64,000 nucleotides of DNA from Polaribacter marinaquae (GTDB taxonomy: Bacteria > Bacteroidota > Bacteroidia > Flavobacteriales > Flavobacteriaceae), in contig NZ_CP150496.1 in the NCBI RefSeq assembly GCF_038019025.1, forward strand, positions 1,442,001 through 1,506,000, read 5' to 3'. The number at the start of each line of letters is the position of its first letter. Position 1 is the stretch's first letter. This document shows positions 43,397-51,558 of the stretch, piece after piece. The notes below the pieces were generated by a model. It had not been told where the DNA came from, did no database searches, and worked only from the letters and a program-made list of their open reading frames with translations. The translations under genes were made by a program, and so were the position numbers.

Positions 43397-44263
43397 TTAT
43401 GCGAATCTTCTTTCTATAATCTCTAACAATCTATTTTCTAATTCTTCTTGATTAGACCAATCATAATCTGGCTTTACCATTTTAATGATAAACTTTTTTG
43501 CTTCTTTTTCTGTCTTAAATGTATTTAATTGAGAAACGACACGATTAAAATCTTCTTGGCTACCTTCAAACAAATTTTTCACAAAAACAATTCTATCATT
43601 TAAACCAATTTGAATATTAGTCTGTAATTTATCGTTTAAAGATTTTGGTTGCACAGGTTCAAACAAGTTAGCAATAACATCAACCGGAATTGTGTCTTCC
43701 AATTCTTCCTCTAAAGTAATTGCATTTTTTTCGCCAACATCTTTGGGGTCGTCTTTAAATTTTGTGGGTTTTGTATCGCCAAAAATTAGTTCTTCTAAAT
43801 CATCAAAAGGTTGTTCTATCGGTTCTTCTTTTTCAACTTCTATTTTCTCCTTAACTACTTCTTCTTTTAAAGTTTCAATAGTAACTTCTTCTTCAAGCGG
43901 TTTCATAATTTCTGATGTTTCAATTTCTTGCTTTAAAAAATCGTCTCCTATTTCTGCAGCAAACTTTTCATTTACATCTATAAAATCTTCTTGTACAACT
44001 TCTGTTTTTACCTCTTCTTTATCATCAGCAGCAATAATAGTGTGCTTTTTATCAAATGCAGAAGTTACCTTTTCTACAAGTTCTTCTTTTGTTTCGTCTA
44101 AGTTAGGATTGGTGTTTACATAATCTTCTACAAATGCCAAAAGTGATAATTTCTCATAAATTTGCTGCGATTTGTCTTTTAAAGCTTTTACATCTTGTTT
44201 ATTTTTCATCTGTAAAATGCTATGAGCTAAACTCATTAAATCGTTTTCCAATTTTTTGTGCAT
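43397..44263 (-). CDS. Conserved acidic protein of unknown function
   Basis: The 288-residue protein has three parts: a helical N-terminus (1-70), a long Glu/Val/Lys-rich probably disordered middle (about 75-190), and a folded C-terminus with SLNDKLQTNIQIGLNDRIVF (about 207-226) and KKFIIKMVKPDYDWSNQEE. The C-terminal part looks conserved, while the middle is low-complexity. I do not know its function. It has no signal peptide. It is co-directional with the glycosyltransferase (10-base gap) and divergent from tdk. Confidence 0.8.
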   Translation of the reverse strand: MHKKLENDLMSLAHSILQMKNKQDVKALKDKSQQIYEKLSLLAFVEDYVNTNPNLDETKEELVEKVTSAFDKKHTIIAADDKEEVKTEVVQEDFIDVNEKFAAEIGDDFLKQEIETSEIMKPLEEEVTIETLKEEVVKEKIEVEKEEPIEQPFDDLEELIFGDTKPTKFKDDPKDVGEKNAITLEEELEDTIPVDVIANLFEPVQPKSLNDKLQTNIQIGLNDRIVFVKNLFEGSQEDFNRVVSQLNTFKTEKEAKKFIIKMVKPDYDWSNQEELENRLLEIIERRFA

Positions 44264-44303
44264 AAGTTGTAAGTTGAAGTTATAATTTACTCGTAATTTT
44301 TAA

Positions 44304-44311
44304 TAAATTTG
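44304..44311 (+). promoter_or_regulatory. Probable -7 element of the tdk-alr transcript
   Basis: TAAATTTG matches TAnnTTTG, 52 bases upstream of the tdk ATG. There is no good -33 match. Confidence 0.4.
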
Positions 44312-44363
44312 TTGATTACGAAAGTAAAGCAAAATTTAAATTTCTAAAGCCTAAAATTACAAA

Positions 44364-44999
44364 ATGTTTCTTGAAAATACAGTAAATCATACAGAACAAT
44401 TTGGTTGGATAGAAGTAATATGCGGCTCTATGTTTTCTGGTAAAACAGAAGAACTTATTAGACGTTTAAAACGTGCACAGTTTGCAAAACAGCGTGTAGA
44501 AATTTTTAAACCAGCTGTAGATACTCGTTATGACGATGAAGAAGTTGTATCGCATAACGATAATAGAATTAGATCTACACCCGTACCTGCATCTGCAAAT
44601 ATTAGACTTTTAGCCAATAATGTAGATGTTGTTGGTATAGATGAAGCACAGTTTTTTGATGATGAAATTGTTGCGGTTTGTAACGATTTAGCAAATAGAG
44701 GAATTCGTGTAATTGTTGCTGGTTTAGATATGGATTTTAAAGGAAATCCTTTCGGACCAATGCCTGCGTTAATGGCAACTGCAGAATACGTAACTAAAGT
44801 GCATGCAGTCTGCACGCATACAGGTAATTTAGCGCATTACAGTTTTAGAAAGGCTAAAAACGACAACATTGTAATGTTAGGTGAAACGCAAGAATATGAA
44901 CCGTTAAGTCGAGCGGCTTATTACAAAGCATTACAAAAGCAACAACAAGAAGTTGTATCTGCTACAGAAAAAGATTCTGCTACAAAAGATTCTGACTAA
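44364..44999 (+). CDS. tdk: Thymidine kinase (type II)
   Basis: The 211-residue enzyme phosphorylates thymidine with ATP. The P-loop GSMFSGKT is at 21-28, Walker B/catalytic DEAQFF at about 93-98, and the lasso region [18 protein letters not shown] near 176-193. The zinc-finger site usual in type II kinases is reduced: HAVCTHTG keeps one Cys-x-His, and the second Cys pair is not obvious. A Ser/Thr/Lys-rich tail ends the protein. It is 15 bases upstream of alr. Confidence 0.93.
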   Translation: MFLENTVNHTEQFGWIEVICGSMFSGKTEELIRRLKRAQFAKQRVEIFKPAVDTRYDDEEVVSHNDNRIRSTPVPASANIRLLANNVDVVGIDEAQFFDDEIVAVCNDLANRGIRVIVAGLDMDFKGNPFGPMPALMATAEYVTKVHAVCTHTGNLAHYSFRKAKNDNIVMLGETQEYEPLSRAAYYKALQKQQQEVVSATEKDSATKDSD

Positions 45000-45014
45000 A
45001 ATACTGCATTAAAT

Positions 45015-46115
45015 ATGAATAACCACGTAACCGTTTTAGAGATTGATGGTACTGCTTTAGACCATAATCTTAATTATTTTAAACAAAAAATTAATCCAGA
45101 AACAAAAATCTTAGCAGTAGTTAAAGCTTTTGGTTACGGTAGCGATGGCGTACAAGTTGCAAAGCATTTAGAGGATAAAGTAGATTATTTTGCTGTAGCT
45201 TACACGCACGAAGGTATTGCTTTAAGAGAAGCCAATATTTCTAAACCTATTTTAGTTTTACATCCGCAGATACCAAATTTAAAAGAGGTTGTTTCTTATC
45301 GATTAGAACCAAACTTATACAATTTTAAAATATTTAATGCATTTTTAAAGTTAGCAGACGAAGCTCCTTTAATGAATTATCCTATTCATATTAAATTTAA
45401 CACAGGTTTAAATAGGTTGGGTTTTTGGCACACAGATATTCCTGCTATAATTTCTGATTTAAAGAAAACAAATCATATTAAAGTACAATCTTTATTTTCT
45501 CATTTAGCAGCAAGTGAAGATCTAGAAGAACAAGAGTTTAGCATTAACCAAATAAACAACTTTGCATATATTGCCCAACAATTTTACAAGCATTTAGGCT
45601 ACGAACCCTTATTACATATATTAAATACTTCTGGCGTTGTAAATTATGCAAAAGCACAATTTGATATGGTTAGAGTTGGTATTGGTTTGTACGGTTTTGG
45701 TAATGATGATAAAGAAACTGCAGCATTAAAAAACACTCACAATTTAACATCTATAATATCTCAAATACACACAATTAATCCAGGAGAAACAGTAGGTTAC
45801 AATAGAGCATTTGTGGCAAAAAGACCAACTAAAACTGCAACTGTACCTATTGGGCACGCAGATGGTTTGTCTAGAAAAATTGGCAATAAAAAAGGATATG
45901 TTTTAATTAACAACCAAAAAGCACCTATTATAGGTAACGTCTGTATGGATATGATAATGGTTGATGTAACTAAAATTAATTGTAATGAAGGTGATGCAGT
46001 TATAATATTTAATAATCAACAAATGATACAACATATTGCCAACGTTTCTGAAACAATTGTTTATGAAACTTTGACTGCAATCTCTCAACGTGTTAAAAAA
46101 GTGTTAAAGAAATAA
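45015..46115 (+). CDS. alr: Alanine racemase
   Basis: The 366-residue PLP enzyme makes D-alanine for peptidoglycan. The PLP Lys37 lies in LAVVKAFGYG (33-42), VGIGLYGFG is near 228-236, the catalytic Tyr is in GETVGYNRAF (about 257-266), and IGNVCMDMIMVD is near 305-316. It is stand-alone; many Bacteroidetes carry Alr fused to MurF, and that fusion is not present. It is coupled with tdk by a 15-base gap. Confidence 0.94.
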   Translation: MNNHVTVLEIDGTALDHNLNYFKQKINPETKILAVVKAFGYGSDGVQVAKHLEDKVDYFAVAYTHEGIALREANISKPILVLHPQIPNLKEVVSYRLEPNLYNFKIFNAFLKLADEAPLMNYPIHIKFNTGLNRLGFWHTDIPAIISDLKKTNHIKVQSLFSHLAASEDLEEQEFSINQINNFAYIAQQFYKHLGYEPLLHILNTSGVVNYAKAQFDMVRVGIGLYGFGNDDKETAALKNTHNLTSIISQIHTINPGETVGYNRAFVAKRPTKTATVPIGHADGLSRKIGNKKGYVLINNQKAPIIGNVCMDMIMVDVTKINCNEGDAVIIFNNQQMIQHIANVSETIVYETLTAISQRVKKVLKK

Positions 46116-46163
46116 TTTTTTTTAGTATTTTAGCCATTCATTAATCAATTAAATACTTAGAAA

Positions 46164-46577
46164 ATGGGAATGCTTAAAGAATTTAAAGACTTTGCAATGA
46201 AGGGAAACCTTGTTGACATTGCAGTAGGTTTTGTTATGGGTGCAGCTTTTAAACAAGTTGTTACTTCTTTTACTGGTGGAATTGTTTCACCTTTAATTGG
46301 TCTAATTTTCAATGCCGATTTAAAAGACTTAAAATATATAGTTAAAGACGGTGTTGCAGATGAAACTGGTAAAGTTGTTGGTGAAGTTGCTGTATTATAC
46401 GGAGACTTTTTAACAAACGTAATTGACTTTATTATTGTTGCCTTTGTAATGTTCTTAATTGTAAAAGGTTTAAATAACTTAAAGAAAAAAGAAGAACCAG
46501 CTCCAGCTCCGGCACCAGCAGGACCTTCTCAAGAAGAATTATTAGAGCAAATTAGAGATTTGTTAGCTAAGAAATAA
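46164..46577 (+). CDS. mscL: Large-conductance mechanosensitive channel
   Basis: The 137-residue inner-membrane protein has the MscL start LKEFKDFAMKGNLVDIAVG (4-22), TM1 around 18-45 with conserved GAAFKQVVTS, a periplasmic loop and TM2 around 85-107. A Pro/Ala-rich linker PAPAPAPAGP precedes the C-terminal helix bundle EELLEQIRDLL. The channel opens under hypo-osmotic shock to release solutes. It is followed by a bidirectional terminator. Confidence 0.96.
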   Translation: MGMLKEFKDFAMKGNLVDIAVGFVMGAAFKQVVTSFTGGIVSPLIGLIFNADLKDLKYIVKDGVADETGKVVGEVAVLYGDFLTNVIDFIIVAFVMFLIVKGLNNLKKKEEPAPAPAPAGPSQEELLEQIRDLLAKK

Positions 46578-46600
46578 GCAGTAATTCTTACATATAATAT

Positions 46601-46635
46601 AAAAATCCTTGAGTTTAATTACTCAAGGATTTTTT
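46601..46635. terminator. Bidirectional terminator between mscL and aat
   Basis: A perfect 14-bp stem (46601-46614 with 46621-46634), a 6-base loop, and A/T runs on both sides. Confidence 0.9.
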
Positions 46636-46636
46636 T

Positions 46637-47266
46637 TTATTTTTCTTTTAATATTGATAAAAATAAAGCCCTATCAATTTCTTTAGCACCTAAACTTGCC
46701 AAATGATTGTTATAAACTTGGCAATCAATTAGCTTGTATTTTTTAGTTTGCACCAAGTAAATAAAAGCCAATTTAGATGCATTAGACACTTTACTAAACA
46801 TACTTTCACCACAAAATACGCCGTTAACCTCTACACCATATAAACCACCTACTAATTCGTTATCTAACCAAACTTCTATCGATTTTGCAAAACCTATTTT
46901 ATGCAAATTTATGTAAGCTTGTTCCATATCATTAGTAATCCAAGTACCAAGATCATCTTTTCTATCAATATTTTTACAATTATAAATTACCTCTGCAAAA
47001 GCTTTATTCTCGGTAATTGTAAATTTATTTTTATTGAGTATTTTTCTCATGGATTTGGATACTTTTAAATCTTCTGGAAAAAGCACCATTCTATCATAAG
47101 GACAATACCAAACAATTGGATCATCATCAGAAAACCAAGGGAAAATTCCGTTTTGATAAGCGAAAATTAATCTTTTTTCAGATAAATCTCCTCCCAAAGC
47201 AATTATGCCCTCTTTTGTGGTATATTTATAATCAGGAAAATCAATTTTATCTGTAAGCCAAATCAT
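46637..47266 (-). CDS. aat: Leucyl/phenylalanyl-tRNA--protein transferase
   Basis: Starting at MIWLTDKIDFPD (47266) gives a 209-residue enzyme that adds Leu or Phe from tRNA to N-terminal Lys/Arg of proteins, tagging them for ClpAP degradation. Family motifs are GIFPWFSDDDPIVWYCPYDR (about 40-59), DLGTWIT, VWLDNELVGGLYGVEVNGVF (about 133-152), GESMFS and IDCQVYNNHLASLGA. The nine-codon longer frame is not supported by similarity. Confidence 0.93.
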   Translation of the reverse strand: MIWLTDKIDFPDYKYTTKEGIIALGGDLSEKRLIFAYQNGIFPWFSDDDPIVWYCPYDRMVLFPEDLKVSKSMRKILNKNKFTITENKAFAEVIYNCKNIDRKDDLGTWITNDMEQAYINLHKIGFAKSIEVWLDNELVGGLYGVEVNGVFCGESMFSKVSNASKLAFIYLVQTKKYKLIDCQVYNNHLASLGAKEIDRALFLSILKEK

Positions 47267-47358
47267 GAAAATAGAATTAAGAATTAGAAACAAACTTACA
47301 TATTTCTTAAAAAACAGTTAATCTAAAATTCTATTCTTATTTATTTAGAATTTGTTAC

Positions 47359-47366
47359 TATTTTTG
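47359..47366 (+). promoter_or_regulatory. -7 element of the YqaA/DedA-like gene
   Basis: TATTTTTG, 24 bases before the TTG start codon, places the transcription start near 47371 and so supports the TTG start. Confidence 0.5.
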
Positions 47367-47390
47367 CAAATTAATTAAACAATTGTCTTC

Positions 47391-48020
47391 TTGGAAAAAA
47401 AGAAAAAAAAGAGAAAGAAAAAAACCGCATTTATAGGTAAAAGGCTACATAACTATTATGGTAGAACAGGCTTTTATATGTTTGTTTGGGAAAGTGTAAA
47501 AAAAGCTTTCTTACCAATTGTACTTGTAGTTTTAGGGCTATTTTTATTTAATAAATACGTTTACGATATTAATAATGGTTTAGAAACAATTACAGAAACT
47601 TTTTCTAGAGTTGGTATTTTAATAACATTTTTTATTTCTGAAACTGTTTTAGGTTTAATTCCGCCAGAAATATTTATTGCTTGGACAAAGAAAACAGACG
47701 AACCTATTTTAAATTTATCAATTTTAGCTGCATTATCATATTTTGGTGGTTTGTTATCTTATTTTATTGGTAAAACCACTTTAAAAATAGAATCTGTAAA
47801 GAATTATTTAGAAGTTAAAATGGCAGCAAATCTTAAAAACACAAAAAAATGGGGTGGCTTTTTAATTTTAGTTGGTGCACTTTTACCTTTGCCTTTTTCT
47901 ATTGCGTGTTTAGCTGCAGGTATGATTAAATATCCTTTTAGAAATGTTGTCTTTTTTGGATTATTCCGTTTTTTAAGGTTCGCAATTTATGCTTGGGCTA
48001 TATTTAAAGTAGTTACATAA
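47391..48020 (+). CDS. YqaA/DedA-like VTT-domain membrane protein (TTG start)
   Basis: The 209-residue protein starts at TTG; no in-frame ATG occurs until the first membrane segment region (about residue 28). The N-terminus is extremely basic (eight Lys/Arg in the first eleven residues). About four membrane helices follow, with the VTT-type features ETVLGLIPPEIFIAW (about 84-98), SYFGGLLSYFIGK and GALLPLPFSIACLAAGM (about 163-179). Members are thought to move lipids across membranes; the role here is unknown. Confidence 0.78.
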   Translation: MEKKKKKRKKKTAFIGKRLHNYYGRTGFYMFVWESVKKAFLPIVLVVLGLFLFNKYVYDINNGLETITETFSRVGILITFFISETVLGLIPPEIFIAWTKKTDEPILNLSILAALSYFGGLLSYFIGKTTLKIESVKNYLEVKMAANLKNTKKWGGFLILVGALLPLPFSIACLAAGMIKYPFRNVVFFGLFRFLRFAIYAWAIFKVVT

Positions 48021-48026
48021 AAATAG

Positions 48027-48034
48027 TACCTTTG
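48027..48034 (+). promoter_or_regulatory. -7 element of the DUF1456 gene, implying a leaderless mRNA
   Basis: TACCTTTG matches TAnnTTTG and ends four bases before the ATG at 48039. With the usual short distance to the transcription start, the transcript would begin at or next to the start codon. Confidence 0.55.
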
Positions 48035-48038
48035 CAAT

Positions 48039-48290
48039 ATGGGATTAACAAATAACGATATTTTAAAAAAATTACGTGTTGCGCATAAATTGCGTGATAC
48101 AGATATTATAGAAATCTGCGCTTTGGTAGATTTTAAAGTTTCTAAAGGAGAATTAGGTGCTTTATTTAGAAGTGAAGATCATCCGAAGTATGTAGAATGT
48201 GGAGACCAAATATTAAGAAACTTCTTAAATGGCTTGGTTATTCATCTTAGAGGCCCAATGCCAAAGAAAGAAAAACCAAAAACAACATAA
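48039..48290 (+). CDS. DUF1456 family protein, single-domain form
   Basis: The 83-residue protein matches one unit of the DUF1456/YehS family (NNDILKKLRVAHKLRDTDII, residues 5-24, and the GELGALFRSEDHPKYVECGD region at 36-55). Enterobacterial YehS, as I remember it, has two such units in about 150 residues; this one has a single copy and a Lys/Pro-rich tail. The function is unknown. It probably has its own, possibly leaderless, promoter 18 bases after the preceding gene. Confidence 0.85.
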   Translation: MGLTNNDILKKLRVAHKLRDTDIIEICALVDFKVSKGELGALFRSEDHPKYVECGDQILRNFLNGLVIHLRGPMPKKEKPKTT

Positions 48291-48292
48291 AA

Positions 48293-48322
48293 AAAGAGTG
48301 CAATTTAATAATTGCACTCTTT
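48293..48322. terminator. Terminator between DUF1456 and DUF3127 genes
   Basis: A 12-bp stem (48293-48304 with 48311-48322) with a 6-base loop lies between the convergent genes. Confidence 0.85.
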
Positions 48323-48350
48323 ATTTATATCTAATTTAAATTTCTAGATT

Positions 48351-48722
48351 CTAGAAAGGTAAATCGTCTGGCTCTTCGTTAGAAACGTTAGATGCTGGCT
48401 GAAACTGATCTACTGGAGGTAAGTTTTGCCCTTGTGTGTTAGACTGAGATAAGTTTTCTATTCTCCAACCTTGTATAGAGTTAAAGTATTTTGCTTCACC
48501 TTGTGGGTTAATCCATTCTCTACCTCTTAAATTGATAGATACTTTTACATCTTGCCCAACAGCGTAATTGTTTAATAAATCTACTTTATCTTGTACAAAT
48601 TCAATCATAATCATTTGAGGATATTGATCATCTGTTGTAACAACTAATTCTCTTTTTCTAAAACCATTTGCACCAAAAGTTTGTACATCTCCGATTAACT
48701 TAACTTTACCAATAACTTCCAT
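48351..48722 (-). CDS. DUF3127 OB-fold protein with SSB-like acidic tip
   Basis: The 123-residue protein matches DUF3127, a Bacteroidetes family with a predicted OB fold (residues 1-90: VTTDDQYPQMIMIEF, GREWINPQGEAKYFNSIQGW). A Gln/Asn/Pro-rich linker leads to the C-terminus NEEPDDLPF. Single-stranded DNA-binding protein ends with an almost identical tip (DDIPF), which recruits repair and replication proteins, so this may be an SSB-like protein that uses the same partners. The assignment to DUF3127 is good; the SSB-like function is inference. Confidence 0.88.
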   Translation of the reverse strand: MEVIGKVKLIGDVQTFGANGFRKRELVVTTDDQYPQMIMIEFVQDKVDLLNNYAVGQDVKVSINLRGREWINPQGEAKYFNSIQGWRIENLSQSNTQGQNLPPVDQFQPASNVSNEEPDDLPF

Positions 48723-48737
48723 AATATATAATCTTAA

Positions 48738-49598
48738 CTATTTAATTAAAAGCACTTTCCAAGCACTTTCTACATCATTCTTTTTTAAAAAATCTTGTGC
48801 AAATGTATGTTTTTTTGCGGTTTCTAACCCAATAAATTTAGGATGTTCTTTCGCAAAGTTATTAACACTTTCTTCGGTAGGCAATTGTTCTATGTTGCCT
48901 AACATACCCAAATTATTACCTGTTAAAACTGTACTATTTCTAATGTCTGCACTTATTGCATCAACACCAATACCTAATGTAGAAATTGGTTTCGGTATTT
49001 CGAAAAAACCATCTCTTGCTCTCGAATAATAACTTCCGCCGGCTCTTGCAACCAAGTCTATTTTATGTTGATCTATTGCACCGTTTTCATCTAAAACATC
49101 ATCAGAAATATGAATTTTAACCACTTCACAAACAACCAAATTACCTGCCCCACCATTTTCTCCTGTAAAAATTACGTCGTTAACTTTACATTCAAATTGC
49201 ACAGGTGATTCTGCAACTCTAAATGGTTTTACAATATCCGATTTTAGCATTGTAAAGCCCGCTTTATCAAACTCATTTACACCTTCTGGGTACTCAGTAG
49301 AACTTAAAGACATCTGCTGTACAATATCGTAATTAACCATATTAATTACTACTTCTTTAGTTTCTAAAGCATTTTCTAAAGTATGTTTTGTAGTATTATC
49401 TCTTACTCGTCTTGCAGGAGAAAAAATCATTATCGGCGGATTTGCACCAAAGACATTAAAAAAACTAAACGGAGATAAATTCGGATTTCCATCTTTATCT
49501 ATTGTACTCGCAAAAGCAATTGGTCTTGGGGCAACGGCACCTAGTAAATAACCATGTAATTTTGCTGTAGAAACTTCTTTTGGGTCTATTGTAAGCAT
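48738..49598 (-). CDS. Flavin reductase-like FMN-binding protein
   Basis: The 286-residue protein has the flavin-reductase split-barrel domain (about 10-200). It contains APRPIAFASTIDKDGNPNLS (23-42), the FMN-contacting FSFFNVFGANPPIMIFSP (44-61), and EVVINMVNY in the core. The C-terminal ~85 residues form an extra helical region. It probably reduces or binds FMN, or serves as partner of a flavin monooxygenase; no such partner lies next to it. It is 15 bases upstream of the DUF3127 gene. Confidence 0.88.
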   Translation of the reverse strand: MLTIDPKEVSTAKLHGYLLGAVAPRPIAFASTIDKDGNPNLSPFSFFNVFGANPPIMIFSPARRVRDNTTKHTLENALETKEVVINMVNYDIVQQMSLSSTEYPEGVNEFDKAGFTMLKSDIVKPFRVAESPVQFECKVNDVIFTGENGGAGNLVVCEVVKIHISDDVLDENGAIDQHKIDLVARAGGSYYSRARDGFFEIPKPISTLGIGVDAISADIRNSTVLTGNNLGMLGNIEQLPTEESVNNFAKEHPKFIGLETAKKHTFAQDFLKKNDVESAWKVLLIK

Positions 49599-49731
49599 AT
49601 CTTAAGTATTTAAAAATTCAAAAAAATCTTATTTATTAAAAACTTTAAAACAATTCAATTTTAATAAAAAAGAAAATTTTAGACTGTAAAGATACTATCA
49701 AAATAGGAAATGAGTTATATACTGAAAGCTT

Positions 49732-49739
49732 TATATTTG
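49732..49739 (+). promoter_or_regulatory. -7 element of the orphan kinase gene, implying a very short leader
   Basis: TATATTTG matches TAnnTTTG and ends five bases before the ATG at 49745. Confidence 0.5.
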
Positions 49740-49744
49740 TTTTT

Positions 49745-50893
49745 ATGAATTTTCTAACCAATACACTTTTATTTAAAAGAATTGCCGTTTTAATCTCTTT
49801 GATAATCGTTTCTTTAATTCTATGGAATACCTACATATTTTTTCAGAAATTTAAAAATGATGAAAGAGTAAAAATGGAAATTTTAGGAATTGCTCAAAAG
49901 CAGTTGGCAAATTCAGATCTAAACGCAGATATAACTTTACCAGATAAAATTATTGTTGCTAATACGACTATTCCCTTAATTTTGGTTGATGGAAAAGGTA
50001 ACATCGAATCTTTTCAAAATTTAGACTCTTTAAAATCTTTAAACCCTAAATATTTAGAAGAGCAACTGCTAAAAATGAAAGAAGAAAATGCGCCTATAGA
50101 AATTAGTTACAATGGTAAAAACAAGCAATATATTTATTATCGAAATTCAGATCTACTAAACAAACTAACCTATTACCCAATAGCATTAATCTTAATTCTA
50201 ATCTTATTTTTAAGTGTTATTTACCTGTTTTATAACTCTAATAAAGCAGCAGAAACTAACAAATTATGGACAGGTATGGCCAAGGAAACTGCGCACCAAA
50301 TTGGCACACCATTATCTTCTTTATTAGGTTGGATTGCCATTTTAAAAATGGAAAATGTAGACGATAAATATGTAGAAGAAATAGAAAAAGACGTAAATCG
50401 ATTGAATATAATTGCCAACAGGTTTTCTAAAATTGGCTCTATACCTGAGTTAAAATCAGATAATATTGTTACCATTACAAAAAATGCATTCGACTATTTA
50501 AAATCTAGAAGCTCTAAACAAATTAGCTTTTCGTTTACCACTTCAGATACCGAAATAAACACTAAAATTAATGCCGAATTGTATGGTTGGGTAATAGAAA
50601 ACCTCATAAAAAATGCAATCGATGCGATGCAAAGAGAAGGTTCTTTAAAAATCCGAATAGAAAATACAACTAAAAAAGTTAAAATTATTGTTTCTGATAC
50701 CGGTAAAGGAATGCCAAAAAAATTATTTAAACAAATCTTTAAACCCGGTTTTACGACGAAAAAGCGTGGTTGGGGTTTGGGCCTATCATTATCTAAAAGA
50801 ATTGTAGAAGACTATCACAAAGGTAAAATTTATGTTCAAAAATCTGAAATAGATAAAGGAACAACCTTCGAGATTTTATTAAATAAAGCTTAA
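49745..50893 (+). CDS. Orphan sensor histidine kinase
   Basis: The 382-residue kinase has membrane helices at about 12-32 and 143-163 around a ~110-residue periplasmic domain. The H-box AKETAHQIGTPLSSLLGW (about 179-196) has His184 and is followed by N-box NLIKNAIDAM, G1 DTGKGM and G2 GWGLGLSLSKRI. The HQIGTPL form of the H-box is a distinct type common in Bacteroidetes. No response regulator gene is adjacent, so its partner must be elsewhere. Confidence 0.92.
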   Translation: MNFLTNTLLFKRIAVLISLIIVSLILWNTYIFFQKFKNDERVKMEILGIAQKQLANSDLNADITLPDKIIVANTTIPLILVDGKGNIESFQNLDSLKSLNPKYLEEQLLKMKEENAPIEISYNGKNKQYIYYRNSDLLNKLTYYPIALILILILFLSVIYLFYNSNKAAETNKLWTGMAKETAHQIGTPLSSLLGWIAILKMENVDDKYVEEIEKDVNRLNIIANRFSKIGSIPELKSDNIVTITKNAFDYLKSRSSKQISFSFTTSDTEINTKINAELYGWVIENLIKNAIDAMQREGSLKIRIENTTKKVKIIVSDTGKGMPKKLFKQIFKPGFTTKKRGWGLGLSLSKRIVEDYHKGKIYVQKSEIDKGTTFEILLNKA

Positions 50894-50905
50894 GAATTCA
50901 AAGAA

Positions 50906-51097
50906 CTAATTCCCCTTATATTTCTTATATTTTGATGATACATAACCAAAAATAAACCCAGATAACATCAAAAAAATAAATTTTACAAATATTCTATTTA
51001 AAGTAATCTTTTCACCATCAATTAAAGGCCAAATAAAAGCCATACACAAGAACATCCAAACTCCCCAGCCTAAACCGATTTTCTGCCATTGTTTCAT
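50906..51097 (-). CDS. Small two-helix membrane protein
   Basis: The 63-residue protein has two predicted membrane helices (about 7-25 and 37-54), an Asp/Glu loop (DGEKITLN) and a basic end (SSKYKKYKGN). It starts only two bases after the HIT gene's stop codon on the same strand, which supports real coding and co-transcription. I do not recognise a family. Confidence 0.7.
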   Translation of the reverse strand: MKQWQKIGLGWGVWMFLCMAFIWPLIDGEKITLNRIFVKFIFLMLSGFIFGYVSSKYKKYKGN

Positions 51098-51099
51098 AT

Positions 51100-51486
51100 C
51101 TAAAAGTTCTTAGCAATACTTGCTGCCAAAGAATTAAACTCTTCGTTAGATAATTTTACTTTTTTAGAAAACTGAATATCTGCCATTTCATTTAAAGGAA
51201 TTAAATGAACATGTACATGTGGTACTTCTAAACCAATTACACTCATACCAACTCTTAAACAAGGCACTGCTTTTTCTATTGCTTTAGCCACTTCGTACGA
51301 AAAACTCATTAGTGCATTGTACTCTTCTTTAGATAAATCAAAAACCTTATCAACTTCTTTTTTTGGCACAACCAACGTATGACCTTTCGCATTTGGGTTT
51401 ATATCTAAAAAGGCTATAAAATCATCATTTTCTGCAACCTTATAACTTGGTATTTCTCCTGTAATTATCTTTGTAAAAACGCTCAT
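51100..51486 (-). CDS. HIT-family nucleotide hydrolase (HinT-like)
   Basis: The 128-residue protein has the HIT signature as HVHVHLIPL near residues 96-104, and the N-terminal SVFTKIITGEIPSYKVAEND and FLDINPNAKGHTLVVPKKEV typical of HinT-type AMP-lysine hydrolases. The physiological substrate is unknown. It lies between a greA terminator upstream and the small membrane protein gene downstream, with a two-base gap to the latter. Confidence 0.93.
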   Translation of the reverse strand: MSVFTKIITGEIPSYKVAENDDFIAFLDINPNAKGHTLVVPKKEVDKVFDLSKEEYNALMSFSYEVAKAIEKAVPCLRVGMSVIGLEVPHVHVHLIPLNEMADIQFSKKVKLSNEEFNSLAASIAKNF

Positions 51487-51510
51487 AATAAATCGATTTT
51501 TAGTAAAAAT

Positions 51511-51539
51511 AAAAAACGCTTTTCAATGAAAAGCGTTTT
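51511..51539 (-). terminator. Terminator after greA
   Basis: A 12-bp stem (51513-51524 with 51528-51539), a 3-base loop, then T residues on the minus strand. Confidence 0.85.
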
Positions 51540-51558
51540 AAATAACATTTTATATAAA

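Noticed and set aside
43692..44123. Ser/Phe/Thr-rich plus-strand frame of 143 codons
   Set aside because: It is the reverse complement of the Glu/Lys-rich linker of the acidic protein; such linkers always give Ser/Phe-rich antisense frames.
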